A program made the translations under genes and the position numbers. DNA of 64,000 bases from Odobenus rosmarus divergens. Taxonomy: Eukaryota; Chordata; Mammalia; Carnivora; Odobenidae. Every line of letters begins with the position of its first letter. Position 1 is the first letter of the stretch. The notes beneath the pieces were generated by a model that was not told where the DNA came from, made no database searches, and saw only the letters and a program-made list of their open reading frames with translations. Positions 45,544-55,690 of the stretch are shown one piece after another. Location of the stretch: positions 155,069-219,068 of the forward strand of contig NW_004451408.1 of NCBI RefSeq assembly GCF_000321225.1, in the 5' to 3' direction.

Positions 45544-46537
45544 CTTAATATCATAGTATTGTGGTCCTCCTTTAACTGTCAACTGAAAAAGACCCACACA
45601 GCCAGAGCAGAGCTGGAGTGTGTGTGTGCGTGTACGTGTGCATGTGTGGTGAGAGAGAAAGCATGCGTGAGTGAGTTTTTGCTGGCCTAAGGGACTACAG
45701 AGGAGGACAATCCAAAAACAAGACCAGTGAGCCCTCATTTGGTCTAACTTTCTGACTAGGCTACCCCAAACCGGTGACTCAAAATCCTCTGAAGCTACTT
45801 AGCGTTCCCTTATACGTGCAGGGTGTTCTTTTTCACTCTGTAAAGCCAGAATGAGGATTATGTACCTGGTTCTTGACTCCATTCAAATCCGTTGATATAC
45901 TACCTCAGGGTGCCTCAGGCTCATCAACTATCTTAGTCACTGGACATTCAACACAGAAACACAGACCAGTATCTCTAAGTCTGAACCCAGCGCCTCAGTG
46001 CCGGCACGCTTGCTGCCTCCAGGCCTTGGAGGCTGTCTGTCTAGTCACTCAGCAGCCCTTCCTTTTAACTCCTTCACCTGTAATACTGGGATGCTGCTCA
46101 GAGTTTCCACCTCTGGTTCCTCCTAGGGGTGTGGTGATAATTAAAGCAATAGTGTTTTTCAAGTCCAGAGATATTCCAGATTAAAGACACTGCATAATTG
46201 AACACATTCTGCAGCTAGTGACAAAGGCTGTTGTAATTGCAAGCTAGGAAAATCAGATGAAGCCAGGGGTCCCTGCTACGGCACAATGATGCTTGCCTCC
46301 CTCTCATGACTTAGAGCCTCCCTGCCGCAATAAAAAAAAAAAAAAGTCCTAGTCCCCAAGAAAGACATCAGTTTAAGAAAGAAATGCTTTTATCCACTCA
46401 ACTTTCATTTCATCAGGAAACAAATGGGTACATTTTTATTGCAGTCACTTAATTCAAAGCTAAAAATAGAGTTAAAAAAGAAATGGCTCATCTCTTTGTT
46501 CATCACATCATTCGTACTTCAGAGAGAGGTTTTATAA
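45544..46537. other. Noncoding stretch with GT-rich and A-run repeats
   Basis: An imperfect (GT)n lies at about 45,618-45,650. A 14-base A-run at 46,332-46,345 directly follows CCGCAAT, so the start reads AATAAAA. No gene or element body is recognised upstream of it. Confidence 0.45.
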
Positions 46538-46551
46538 AAATATTTGTGTTG

Positions 46552-46748
46552 TGGGTGCCTGGGTGGCTCAGTCAGTTAAGCGTCTGCCTTCGGCTCAGGT
46601 CATGATCCCAGGGTCCTGGGATCGAGCCCCGCATCGGGCTCCCCGCTCAGCGGGGAGCCTGCTTCTCCCTCTCCCACTCCCCCTGCTTGTGTTCCCTCTC
46701 TTGCCGCGTCTCTCTTTCTGTCAAATAAATAAACAAAACCTTTAAAAG
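46552..46748 (+). mobile_element. CAN-SINE, young subfamily
   Basis: Head GGGTGCCTGGGTGGCTCAG, B-box region GGGATCGAGCCCCGC, tail CAAATAAATAAACAAAACC. Duplications AAATATTTGTGTTG (46,538-46,551) and AAATATTCATGTTG (46,749-46,762). Confidence 0.95.
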
Positions 46749-47102
46749 AAATATTCATGTTGCTGTTAAAAGCAGGAAGACTACCCACGGTCTACCAGTT
46801 AACCTAGGTAAAGGCTTTGCAAGTTCATTTCCTTCTCTCCCGTGTACAACTGCCATACTGCTCAGCTGCTCGGGGCTTCAGCTCTTAGCTGAACATCTTA
46901 CATCCATGACCACAGGGATCCACAGAGATCCTGGCACATCCCTGGGAGAGGCTGAGCAGCACCGAGGCTCCATACCACAATGGTGGTGTCAGATGCATTG
47001 CAAAGGTATCAAGTAGAGTGGTTTGGAGGTCTGAGCACTTTGCCAACAGACTGCTTCTGTAAAATAAAGCTAATGAGAGTTCGCATTAAGAAGTTCTGTC
47101 CA

Positions 47103-47300
47103 GGGGCACCTGGGCGGTGCAGTTGGTTTAGCAGTCAGACTTTTGGTTTCGGCTTGGGTCGTGGGATGGAGCCCCACGTCAGGCTCCTTGCTCGGCATGG
47201 AGTCTGCTTGGGATTCTTTCTCTCCCTCTCCCTCTGCCCCTCCCCACTGTGTGCCCGCTCGCACGCTCTCTCTCTCAAATAAATAAATCTTAAAAAAAAA
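47103..47300 (+). mobile_element. Older CAN-SINE, perfect TSD
   Basis: Head GGGGCACCTGGGCGGTGCAG, GGGATGGAGCCCCAC, GGGATTCTTTCTCTCCC, tail CAAATAAATAAATC. AAGTTCTGTCCA at 47,091-47,102 is repeated exactly at 47,301-47,312. Confidence 0.95.
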
Positions 47301-47312
47301 AAGTTCTGTCCA

Positions 47313-49367
47313 TAGCCAAGCCACTGAGAATATATTTGCTGATTGCATCATTCAAATATGTTTGGAACCCAGATCTAAACTGGCAAAGGACCCAATTGAG
47401 GTAGTTAGAAGTAGAGTACAAGCATTTACAGGGCAGCTGGGATTGAGGAAGCCAATAGAATATGAAACAGAAAAGAACAAGGACTGTTTCTGGTTGAATA
47501 TATCTGCCGATTGAGTAATACATAAGCAAGGCCAGGCCACCTACTTATTCAAATGTCCAAATGTCCAACCCCCTTTCAGAGGAAAACAGAAGAAAATTCA
47601 GAGACCATTCACAGGAAAAGAACCGAATGACATATTAAGAGAAAAATGCAAGTTGCAGATTAATAAGTATAGTATGATTGATCCTCCCCGCTCTACCCCT
47701 ACACCAAATTCATCAGAAACCAAGCATATGTGGTATTAGGGATCAACTACATTCCAGTCACACAATTTTAGGGGCCAGCACAAAAACTACACCCATCAAG
47801 GTTAACACCCTCTCTGTGGAAAGATGGGTCTCAAATTTCAAACAATTCTTGCTTATCAGCTTTTAAACATAAGTCATTCTTAAAGGCTTTCAAAAATTTG
47901 TTACATAATAAATGGCTTATTATGAGGATCTACCCTGATTCTGATTTTTCAAAAGCTGGGTGGTTACTTCCTAGTGGCAAGCTACCATGCTCTCTTCTGT
48001 TTTCCTCTGGGCCTTGGGTGCATTTCTGCAGACCCTCCCATCATAGGTGCCACAGAGAGACCCAAGCCTCACCACAAAAAGTGCTTCTTCAAATTCCCTG
48101 GAAAATATTCCCATCTGGATTTAGGATTATCCAGTTAAATAACAGTAGAGTGTTTATTACTACTTAAATAAATCTAATTTTTTGTGCTGCAGTATAAAGG
48201 GAATAGTCCAAGTTATTTAGATATTTTATTTTTGGTAAAAAAAAAAAAGAAGAAGAAGAAGAAGCTCGGAATTATTTTTATCAAGCTGAAACATGAAAAC
48301 TCTCCAGTCAACTTTTTCTGCATTTAAGAAACTTCTTCTTCATCAGCTGTCATTTCTCCTTCAGTTCAATTCTAAGGATGAATTTGCAGCAAGACATGTG
48401 GCTGTCAGTGATTCTATTTTAGCTCCTCAGTAACACTTCAAGTGGGTGAAGGACAGCACTCTGAGTAGGTTTAACTTGTCTCCTGCTGTTAACATTTCAA
48501 CAGAAGGGGCTCTTAGTGGGATCGTTTAATAACTCTCAAATTACAAATAACTTTATGACATAAAAAGGGAGGCCCCCAAACATTTCTTTTTTTTTTTTTT
48601 CCTGTGACTAATTTGGTTTCTTCTCCTTCCTTAAGACGAAGTGAATCACAGAGATGAGCTCAAGGCTGAAAACAATGTGTCAGGTTTTAATGAGCTTTCA
48701 TTGTCACCACAGAAAATTACGCACAGGCCCAGAGTCAAGATTCAAGGTCAACTACCCGCCCCAGACTGATGATCAGCTCTGATCCCATGATATTGTGGGA
48801 GCTATGTCTCGGGGTAAAGAACCAGGTCAGAGAAAACCTGCGTAGAGTGCTAAAAAGGAACTTTGTAGCCAACTTTTTGGTTGGGCCCCAGCTCAGATGA
48901 CTTTCCGTCATTTCCTATCCTGTCAAGTCTGGCCAAAGGACCCGGAAGCAGGATGGGTACCACAGCCCGCAGTGAAGGCTGATGGGCTCCGTGCGGGCCC
49001 TGGCCAACAGCCCCAAGAAGATGGCATCAGTTGCTGTCTTCTCCAAGCCCCTGTCCTTTGGCCATCCTCTAAAATTGGGTACCAGAAACAGAGAGCTGAC
49101 CTTGAAGAAGGACACTTGGTGTGGGGTCAGGATACCTAATAAACTGAAGATGACCAATCTGCGATTCCTGCTGCTTCCAAAGCAGGGAGATGCTTGCAGA
49201 TGCATTCAATCAGCGTACTTCTGAGGAACATTAGAGCAGTTGGGGGGGGGCGGGGAATGGAAGGAGAAATAACTATGGAGCTCAGCGTGCTCCCTACCTA
49301 TTCAGTAACAATGCTCAAAGGTCTCCATTGGAAAATCTTGAATAGATGCAATAGCCATGCTTTTTAA
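47313..49367. other. 2-kb SINE-free noncoding stretch
   Basis: No gene or mobile element recognised. It holds an A-run plus (GAA)5 at 48,237-48,263, a T-run at about 48,589-48,600, and a conserved-looking segment 48,300-48,720. Overlapping frames on both strands at 48,897-49,224 lack domains and splice sites. Confidence 0.45.
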
Positions 49368-49381
49368 AAATGATCAGAGAG

Positions 49382-49580
49382 GGGAACCTGGCTGGCTCAG
49401 TCGGTTAAGCGTCTGCCTTCGGCTCAGGTCATGATCCCAGGGTCCTGGGATCGAGCCCAACATCGGGCTCCCTGCTCAGCGGGAAGCCTGCTTCTCCCTC
49501 TCCCACTCCCCCTGCTTGTGTTCCCTCTCTTGCTGTGTCTCTCTCTGTCAAATAAATAAAATCTTTAAAAAAATAAAATA
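49382..49580 (+). mobile_element. CAN-SINE, perfect TSD
   Basis: Head GGGAACCTGGCTGGCTCAG (two head changes), B-box region GGGATCGAGCCCAAC, tail CAAATAAATAAAATC. AAATGATCAGAGAG at 49,368-49,381 is repeated exactly at 49,581-49,594. Confidence 0.96.
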
Positions 49581-49594
49581 AAATGATCAGAGAG

Positions 49595-51959
49595 TGCTAG
49601 GCCATTGTGCTGGTACAGAACCACATTATTTTAAAATCCACATTAAATGGCTCCCAAATCCTTTTGTTCAAAATTTCCAGATTAAAAAAAAAAAGTTGTT
49701 TCTACTAAAGAAACCACTACTTCCTCCTCAGAGAATAAGCTTTTAGAGCTGGTAAGACATTAGCAAATCTCCCATCTGAGCTACAAAGAAAAATAATGGT
49801 TTTGTTTTGCTAGCATGAAGAAGTGCCATTAGCTTTAAGGCTTCATTATAGATGGCTCGGGGATGATTGCTACTGCTACTAACCAGACGGTTCTAATTGG
49901 AGATTAGCTCATTTACAGGCCAGAGTGAGGAAGTTTTTGCCCAGGTGACTTGTAACAAAATGAAATAAGCAGATGTTATGTGGCCTGAAATTACTGCCAA
50001 GTTTTCATGAGCTGTTAAATGCTGAGATGCTCTGCAAATTCTGCCTAAAATTGCAGCTTAGTTGTGAACAGAGCAATCATATCACTATGCTCAGGCAGAT
50101 CATTGCCAAATGCTAAGAAATTTTCAAAAACGTTTCGGCATATCCCCAAACATAAAAAAGAAAGTGAAGAAACTGGCCCTTTGTAAGGAAGATGCTAAAA
50201 GCCGGGCCACTGGGGCCATCACATCTCTTCCAAAAACTCTTCTGTCACCTGCACCTGCACGTGTCCTGCCCCCAGGAAGTCACAGGGCCACAGCGCAGGA
50301 CGATAGGTGGGCCAGGTTTTCAATCTTAGCCTTCAACTATGAGTCTCTTGAGTTTGTTTGGATCTCCAAGGGCAGATGTCAGGACAAGGATAGACCGGCA
50401 AGAGATGTCTAGAGAGAAAGATTGTGCCAAATAAGGAGAGGGCCAGAGAAGGAGGTCCTTCCTGCCTCACGTCACAGGGGTCCACCCACACTGTGGTCTG
50501 AGCCGTCTCCGGGAGACGGATGCGGAGCGCTCTTCTGAACGCTACTGTTGTCCCGTGGTGGTGGCGCTTCCATGCTGGGCATGACTGAGCTGCTCTGTCT
50601 GTCGGGTCTCTCACCTAACCTGCCTTGCAGGTTCTGTTCAGTCCCACAGATCACAGATTCTAATGCTATGTCCGTCATAGACTCTCTCATGCCTTTCCAT
50701 GCCCACCTGTGAACAGGGGTTGTCAGTGCATAAGCCAGCCTGGAGAGAGCAGAGATGAGCCGATCTTCTCTCTCTCAGATTCTCTCCCTTTTGCTCCGCC
50801 TTGAGGGCCGATGCCTGGCCCCTGGTTTCCAGGTACAATTGTAGCAGCCCCTCCCCTCCTCAAAGGTAGCTCCTTTCCTCCCTGGTTTTGAGAGCTCCTA
50901 CACTCTCAGTGATGAAGAGAAAGGAGTCATGCCCATCCCTTGTCCTCAGAGGTTAGACAAGATCTACTAATGACAGCTATCACCCTGAGGAACACACCGA
51001 ATGCCCCACGTCTGAGCACAAGCGGAGCCAACCAAGACACCTCAGGACGCCATGGTTCTCTGCCTTTCTCATGATTCTTGGAGGGCAGGAGAAGCTATGA
51101 GTGCCATTTGCAGATTGCGAAGGCAGTCACTGTCCTACATAAATTCCTCCTCACAACCTTCTTTCCAGTTTGCTGGAAGCAAAGGACTGCCCCGTCCACC
51201 GTGCCTCCATAGCCCACCGCACTTCTCTACCCTTAGGGATACTGAGGCTGAAAAGTGCCTCTTCACAGAAAGTTCAAGGAGCTCTGCCCATCAAGGCCAA
51301 CCTACTGACACCCAAGAGAAACACTCTGCTTCCCTCTGAGCCATCTATAATCAGCTCTGGTAAAACTTTTTGAAACAGCCATTTTTCTTCCCAAACGGTT
51401 TGGTTTATCTCTTTGAACATTTCTACACTTCCAGCAAATGGAATTAATATTTTTTCCCCACAAATGAACCAATTAATGAAGAAATGAATTTCTAGTCACA
51501 TATGGGCATTTGTACACCCATTCAGCCATTTACAAAATTAGTTTTCTGCTCCAGAGAAATACCTGAAAAGGGAAATTGAAATATATTACAGTAATTAAAT
51601 TTTGAATGCTAAGTATTGTGGAGGAGAAACATTGGCAGAAATGAAGTCTCTGAATCAGCATTTGTACTGTGAGTGCAGATATCATGTACAGGTATTGGCC
51701 AAAATATAGACTGTCATTAAGTTATGAGTGAGTTGGTTCCAACAGTATGAGTTGTAAGTTGGCAGTTCGGAACAAGGGACACATATTCTCCTCATGGCGA
51801 TGTTATAATTGGTGGTTGGGTCATGAGTAGCAACCGTGATTCCATTTTCTGAGTCTCCACGAGTGCCGGCCTGCTTCTGGGTCCTGGGACAACGATATAT
51901 ATACTGTATGCTTTATTAGATTAAACAACTTATTTGACACCCCCAAAAGACTCCTTTTG
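49595..51959. other. 2.4-kb SINE-free noncoding stretch
   Basis: No exon can be supported. 49,735-50,110 and 51,365-51,690 have the texture of conserved noncoding elements (for example TTCTAATTGGAGATTAGC, ACCAATTAATGAAG, ACAGTAATTAAAT). The 100-codon basic frame at 50,110-50,412 has no domain. 51,700-51,900 may be a decayed transposon, family not recognised. Confidence 0.4.
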
Positions 51960-52038
51960 TTTCTAATGTAATTTTTTGGCATTTAATAAACACTTTTTAG
52001 AGCAGTTTTAGGTTCCCATCAAAAATAAGAGCAGAGGG

Positions 52039-52232
52039 GGGCACCTGGGTGCCTCAATTGGTTAAGTGACTGCCTTGGGCTCAGGTCGTGATCCCGGGGT
52101 CCTGGGATCGAGTCCCACATCGGGCTCCCTGCTCGGCGGGGAACCTACTTCTCCCCCTCCCTCTGCTGCTCCCCCTGCTTGTGTGCTCGCTCTCTCTCCC
52201 TCTCTGTCAAATGAATAACTAAAATCTTTAAG
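52039..52232 (+). mobile_element. CAN-SINE inside L1 fragment
   Basis: Head GGCACCTGGGTGCCTCAATTG, B-box region GGGATCGAGTCCCAC, tail CAAATGAATAACTAAAATC. Duplications AAAAATAAGAGCAGAGGG (52,021-52,038) and AAAAATGAGAGCAGAGGG (52,233-52,250) differ at one base. Confidence 0.95.
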
Positions 52233-52265
52233 AAAAATGAGAGCAGAGGGGAGAGTAGGGTTCCC

Positions 52266-52296
52266 ACCCCCCCACACACACACACAAACACACACA
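52266..52296 (+). repeat. C-run plus (CA)n microsatellite
   Basis: CCCCCCC is followed by CACACACACACA, an AA interruption and CACACACA. Confidence 0.9.
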
Positions 52297-52545
52297 GCCT
52301 CCCCCTCTACCAACATCTGGCACCACAGCGGCACATCTGTTAGGCACCTACACTGACCCATTATTATCACCCGAAGTCCACAGTTGCATGAGGATTCACT
52401 CTTGGTGCTGTACGTTCTATCGGTTTTGACAAACATATAATGACAGGTATCCACCTTTGTAGTATCATACAAGATAGTTTCATGGCCTTAAAAATCTTCC
52501 ATGTTCTACTTATTCATCCTCCCCTCCCCCCTAACCATAATATTT

Positions 52546-53099
52546 TAGGAGTAAAATGTTGCCTCTTTCATTCTCCCACCTGCTACTACTACACCTACAG
52601 GCTTCCCAACTCCTGGGGTTCTCCTGCGTATGCCTCGGGGTCTGAGTCCCACACAGGCAAGGCCCTGCTCCGGTTCCCTGAGGCAGTTTGTCAGCACTCC
52701 CCACCTGCACCCACCCATCAGACTGGCCCAATTCATATAAATGTGTGAATGACAGCCCCCCAAAAGGGGCCTAGGTATTTTCATTTTGAAAGAGGGTATT
52801 GGCTGACCCCCTACCGTCTTCTCAGCAAGTGCCCTCTCAGGAAGTACCAGAAAGGGATGTGAAGTGGGCCACCCCCCACCAGACACATCTCCATGGGGGG
52901 GGTGTCCTCCACCTTCTTCCTCTTTCTGCCTTCATTTCCTTCACAGTGTACAAATGATTTCAAAATTCCAAGATTCATTCTCTCAGAATGGTTCTCCTGG
53001 CAGCAATGCTTTGGCCAGAATGTACGTGGGTGGCTGAGAGGGACCAGGGGTGTTTGCAACTTAGAGCTTGTGTATATATTACTTACAACCTCAGAGACA
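52546..53099. other. Noncoding stretch, nothing recognised
   Basis: Several overlapping frames exist on both strands, none with domain or splice support. Confidence 0.4.
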
Positions 53100-53110
53100 G
53101 AGGCATTTTA

Positions 53111-53216
53111 TTTATTTATTTTTTTAAGTCATCTCTGTGCCCAACATGGGGCTTGAACTCACGACCTGGAGATCAAGAGTCACATGCTCCACAGACTGAG
53201 CCAGCAGGCGCCCCAA
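53111..53216 (-). mobile_element. Old short CAN-SINE variant, minus strand
   Basis: It reads TTTATTTATTTTTTTAAGTC (reversed tail), AACATGGGGCTTGAACTCAC, GATCAAGAGTCACATGCTCC and ends AGCAGGCGCCCC. Only about 106 bases, with no CT-rich segment. Duplications GAGGCATTTTA (53,100-53,110) and GAGACATTTTA (53,217-53,227) flank it. Confidence 0.92.
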
Positions 53217-53227
53217 GAGACATTTTA

Positions 53228-54120
53228 GTTCTCGCTTTGCAGGTGCCTAGTTTGTGTCCACCGAGGCTGATTTCATCTTCTTTGTGGTTACAATGTTATG
53301 TGGAAACATTCTCTCAGCCTTTCCAGGATCTCCCAGTACATCTAAAAAGTGGGTATAAAATAACTTTTTGTAACAAAACAAATCATTTGATAAGGCAGGA
53401 GAAAGACTAGTGAGAGTCTTTGCTGAAATTCCAACTGCCTTTCTTCCATGCAGACCTCCATCTTTCTTCAGATAAAGATTAGGTTGCTAAGGAAACAGGA
53501 CCAGAGAGAGAGAGAGAGAGAGAGAAACTTTGTCTCCTTTGGTTCCCCTGGACTCAGAAAGCAAGCTGGGCTGTAAACAGAGCTGGACAAGATTATGGGA
53601 GATTTATAATTTACTTAGTCAAATTACTTTTAATTCATAGTCATGCCCCAGCACACATTTTTTCCCTCTGCAAGTTAGGTCTTAAACTTAGTGGTCCAAT
53701 GTCTGACAAATAACAGAGCTTTAAAATTCATTGTCTATGATTAAACTCAAATGCAGGACAGATGGCTTGTCTGAGTATGTGTCAGACAGGCAAAGCACTT
53801 AAGATTTGTGACAGGCACGACCAGGAATTAACTGCTAAGTTTTTGCATTTATTCATACATTCATGTGCACCATGAATATGGCTATAAAACTTACTTAAGT
53901 GTTCTCGCTTTATTCAAAATATTCCCAAACAAAGCAACTGCTCTCCTTGTGGCAAACCAGATGCCCTAATCTCAACCCCATTAACTCAAAATCCATTTTT
54001 CTCATACTCTATGTATTGTGCACATTTCATTCTTTTCCGACATTCAGGATAAAACAGCATCCTTCTGAAAACCCAGTTTACCCAGAACCCGCAGTGTTGG
54101 TCCCCACTTCATTTTTATGA
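53228..54120. other. Noncoding stretch with (GA)n
   Basis: A (GA)n run lies at about 53,503-53,524. No gene or mobile element recognised. Confidence 0.45.
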
Positions 54121-54790
54121 ACCTTTTTATTGAAATATTTAATTTTTTTATTGAACAAACATTTGTCTGTGGAAGTACACAAAGACCAGCCACATGAGAG
54201 CAGGCAAAGGCTATTTATTCAGAGCTAGCTATAGCAAGAGAGTCAGCCACTGTCTTTTGGCAGATACTCAAAGGCAGGCTGAGGAGTGGGAAAGCTTTAT
54301 AGTGGAGAAAAGGGGACGCTTCAGATATGCCCTGACTGGAGGCAGGTGGCGTGGGGAAGCGGTAGGTGGGCTAATTAAAAGTAGGGCATCCTGTGTGATG
54401 GTTAGGGGGGCATATTGGGCTGTCTCTGGCTAGTCCTCAGTTGGAAGCAAGGACAAAAATTAGGGAAGTTTTCATTATCAACCAAAATCCTGGCCATTTT
54501 GAGCCAGTTATTACATGGGTTATTGTTTGGCTGAACCAGTTGCTAGAGATAGTGGTCTGACTTCCCACAGGTCTGACTTGTAAATTGCAGGCTGGCCACC
54601 ATAGATTTTGGTCTCCTGGACTGGTTGCTGCAGACCGTGGGTCAGAGTTGTTCTCTTCCTGTTATGCTCTGGCTATTATCCATTGTACATTCAATCTCTC
54701 AGTAAATAAAAATTGTACAAATAGAAAAGTACACATAGTGTAAGTGTATGCAGTTCAATGAACTATCAAATGTAACAGCCACACTGGGGG
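54121..54790 (-). repeat. Old L1 3' end flanking the LTR
   Basis: Left of the LTR the text is TTTTTATTGAAATATTT; right of it GTACAAATAGAAAAGTACAC, ATAGTGTAAGTGTATGCAGT and TCAATGAACTATCAAATG. These resemble the antisense 3' end of an old L1 ('attgacatacagaaaagtgcac ... aagtgtacagctcaatgaat') cut in two by the insertion. Confidence 0.5.
54164..54689 (-). mobile_element. Probable solo LTR of an endogenous retrovirus
   Basis: Read on the minus strand the block opens with TGTACAATGG and ends CTTCCACAGACA, so it has TG...CA termini. It carries a TATA box (TATAAAG, plus 54,295-54,301) and about 80 bases later a poly(A) signal (AATAAA, plus 54,214-54,219), the order U3-R-U5 expected of an LTR. No internal gag, pol or env sequence is next to it. 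No clear target duplication is visible, the family is not recognised, and the edges are approximate. Confidence 0.55.
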
Positions 54791-55059
54791 TGGGAAGCCC
54801 ATTTATTTTTAAATTCTCCACAATCTTATCTTCAGAACACGGTGTCAAAGAACATTTTGAGTCACAATGTAGAGTCCTTCCATGTGCTTCTTTAGTTCTC
54901 ATGTCTGAGGGCAGGACTCACCAGCTACAGCTTCCTTGGCTCTTCTAAAGTCAAGGCTTCCTGGACGTGATGGACACAGAGAGCCCTGCATTTGCCACAG
55001 CCAGGCTCGGCCCTCTGAGTCACTTTTCCTCCACATTCCTGGACAGAGAGGAGCAGGTT

Positions 55060-55270
55060 GGAGAGCATGCCTTGAAACCCAGGCTCCACCACTCCCTTGG
55101 GCAAGTTGGATAATCTCTCAAAACCTGTTTCTTCATCTACAAAATGAGGGTGATAATAGTGCCTACTATCAAGGTTGTTATATGAAGACGCAGTTAGGCG
55201 ATGGGCACGCAGACCTTTACCACAACCCCTTGCATGGAATAGACACTCAGATTTAGCAGATGTATTTCTC
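55060..55270 (+). repeat. MIR, plus strand
   Basis: CCAGGCTCCACCACTCCCTT, GGGCAAGTTGGATAATCTC, AAACCTGTTTCTTCATCTAC, AAAATGAGGGTGATAATAGT and ATAGACACTCAGATTTAGC match MIR in order, with good preservation. Confidence 0.85.
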
Positions 55271-55289
55271 CCAGTAGTGTTGAAAAAAT

Positions 55290-55690
55290 GATGGCTGAAA
55301 ACTGGTGCGAACCTACTATGTGCCAGGCACGGAGTTTAGTGCTTTCTCTTAAATTTATGGTATTAAATCTTTCTATTAGAGAATATGAATCCGTATTTTA
55401 TAAATGAAGGAGCTGAGGCTTGGAGATGTGAAGAAAGCTCTGCACTGGGGCGCCTGGTGGCTCACTTAGTCGGTTAAGCGGCTGCCTTCAGCTCAGGTCA
55501 TGATCCCGGGGTCCTGGGATCGAGCCCCACATTGAGCTCCTTGCTCATGGGAAGCCTGCTTCTCCCTCTCCCTCTGCCTGCCACTCTCCCTGCTTGTGCG
55601 CGCACTCTAATAAATAAATAAAATTCAAAAAAAAAAAAAAGCTCTGCCATTTACCAACCTTTGTTGTGAGGACTAAGTAATGATTGTAAA
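55290..55690 (-). repeat. MIR, minus strand, interrupted by a SINE
   Basis: CCTACTATGTGCCAGGCACG, TTAGTGCTTTCTCTTAAAT, TATTTTATAAATGAAGGAGC and GAGGCTTGGAGATGTG are antisense MIR. After the CAN-SINE (55,447-55,637) it resumes as GCTCTGCCATTTACC. It lies tail to tail with the preceding MIR. Confidence 0.75.
55447..55637 (+). mobile_element. CAN-SINE, last SINE in the window
   Basis: Head GGGGCGCCTGGTGGCTCACT (small rearrangement), B-box region GGGATCGAGCCCCAC, tail TAATAAATAAATAAAATTC and A-run. AAAGCTCTGC is present before (55,434-55,443) and after (55,638-55,647). No further SINE occurs to the end of the window, 8.3 kb. Confidence 0.93.

Larger units (their letters stand above)
51960..52545 (-). 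mobile_element. L1 antisense fragment, split by a SINE
   Basis: Plus-strand text AGAGCAGTTTTAGGTTCCC, AACATCTGGCACCACAGCGG, CATTATTATCACCCGAAGTC, CTTGGTGCTGTACGTTCTAT and ATAATGACAGGTATCCACC matches a common antisense L1M segment in order. A CAN-SINE (52,039-52,232) and a CA-rich expansion (52,266-52,296) interrupt it. No coding capacity. Confidence 0.75.

Noticed and set aside
46320..46346. Processed pseudogene suggested by AATAAA fused to an A-run
   Set aside because: No recognisable mRNA-like body upstream and no flanking duplication found.
53107..53140. Poly(A) signals from TTTATTTATT on the plus strand
   Set aside because: They are the reversed tail of a SINE, as are most AATAAA-type hexamers in the window.
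3976..55637. tRNA genes suggested by A- and B-box-like sequences
   Set aside because: All such sequences sit in CAN-SINEs with CT-rich bodies and A-rich tails; none folds into a clean tRNA as far as I can see.
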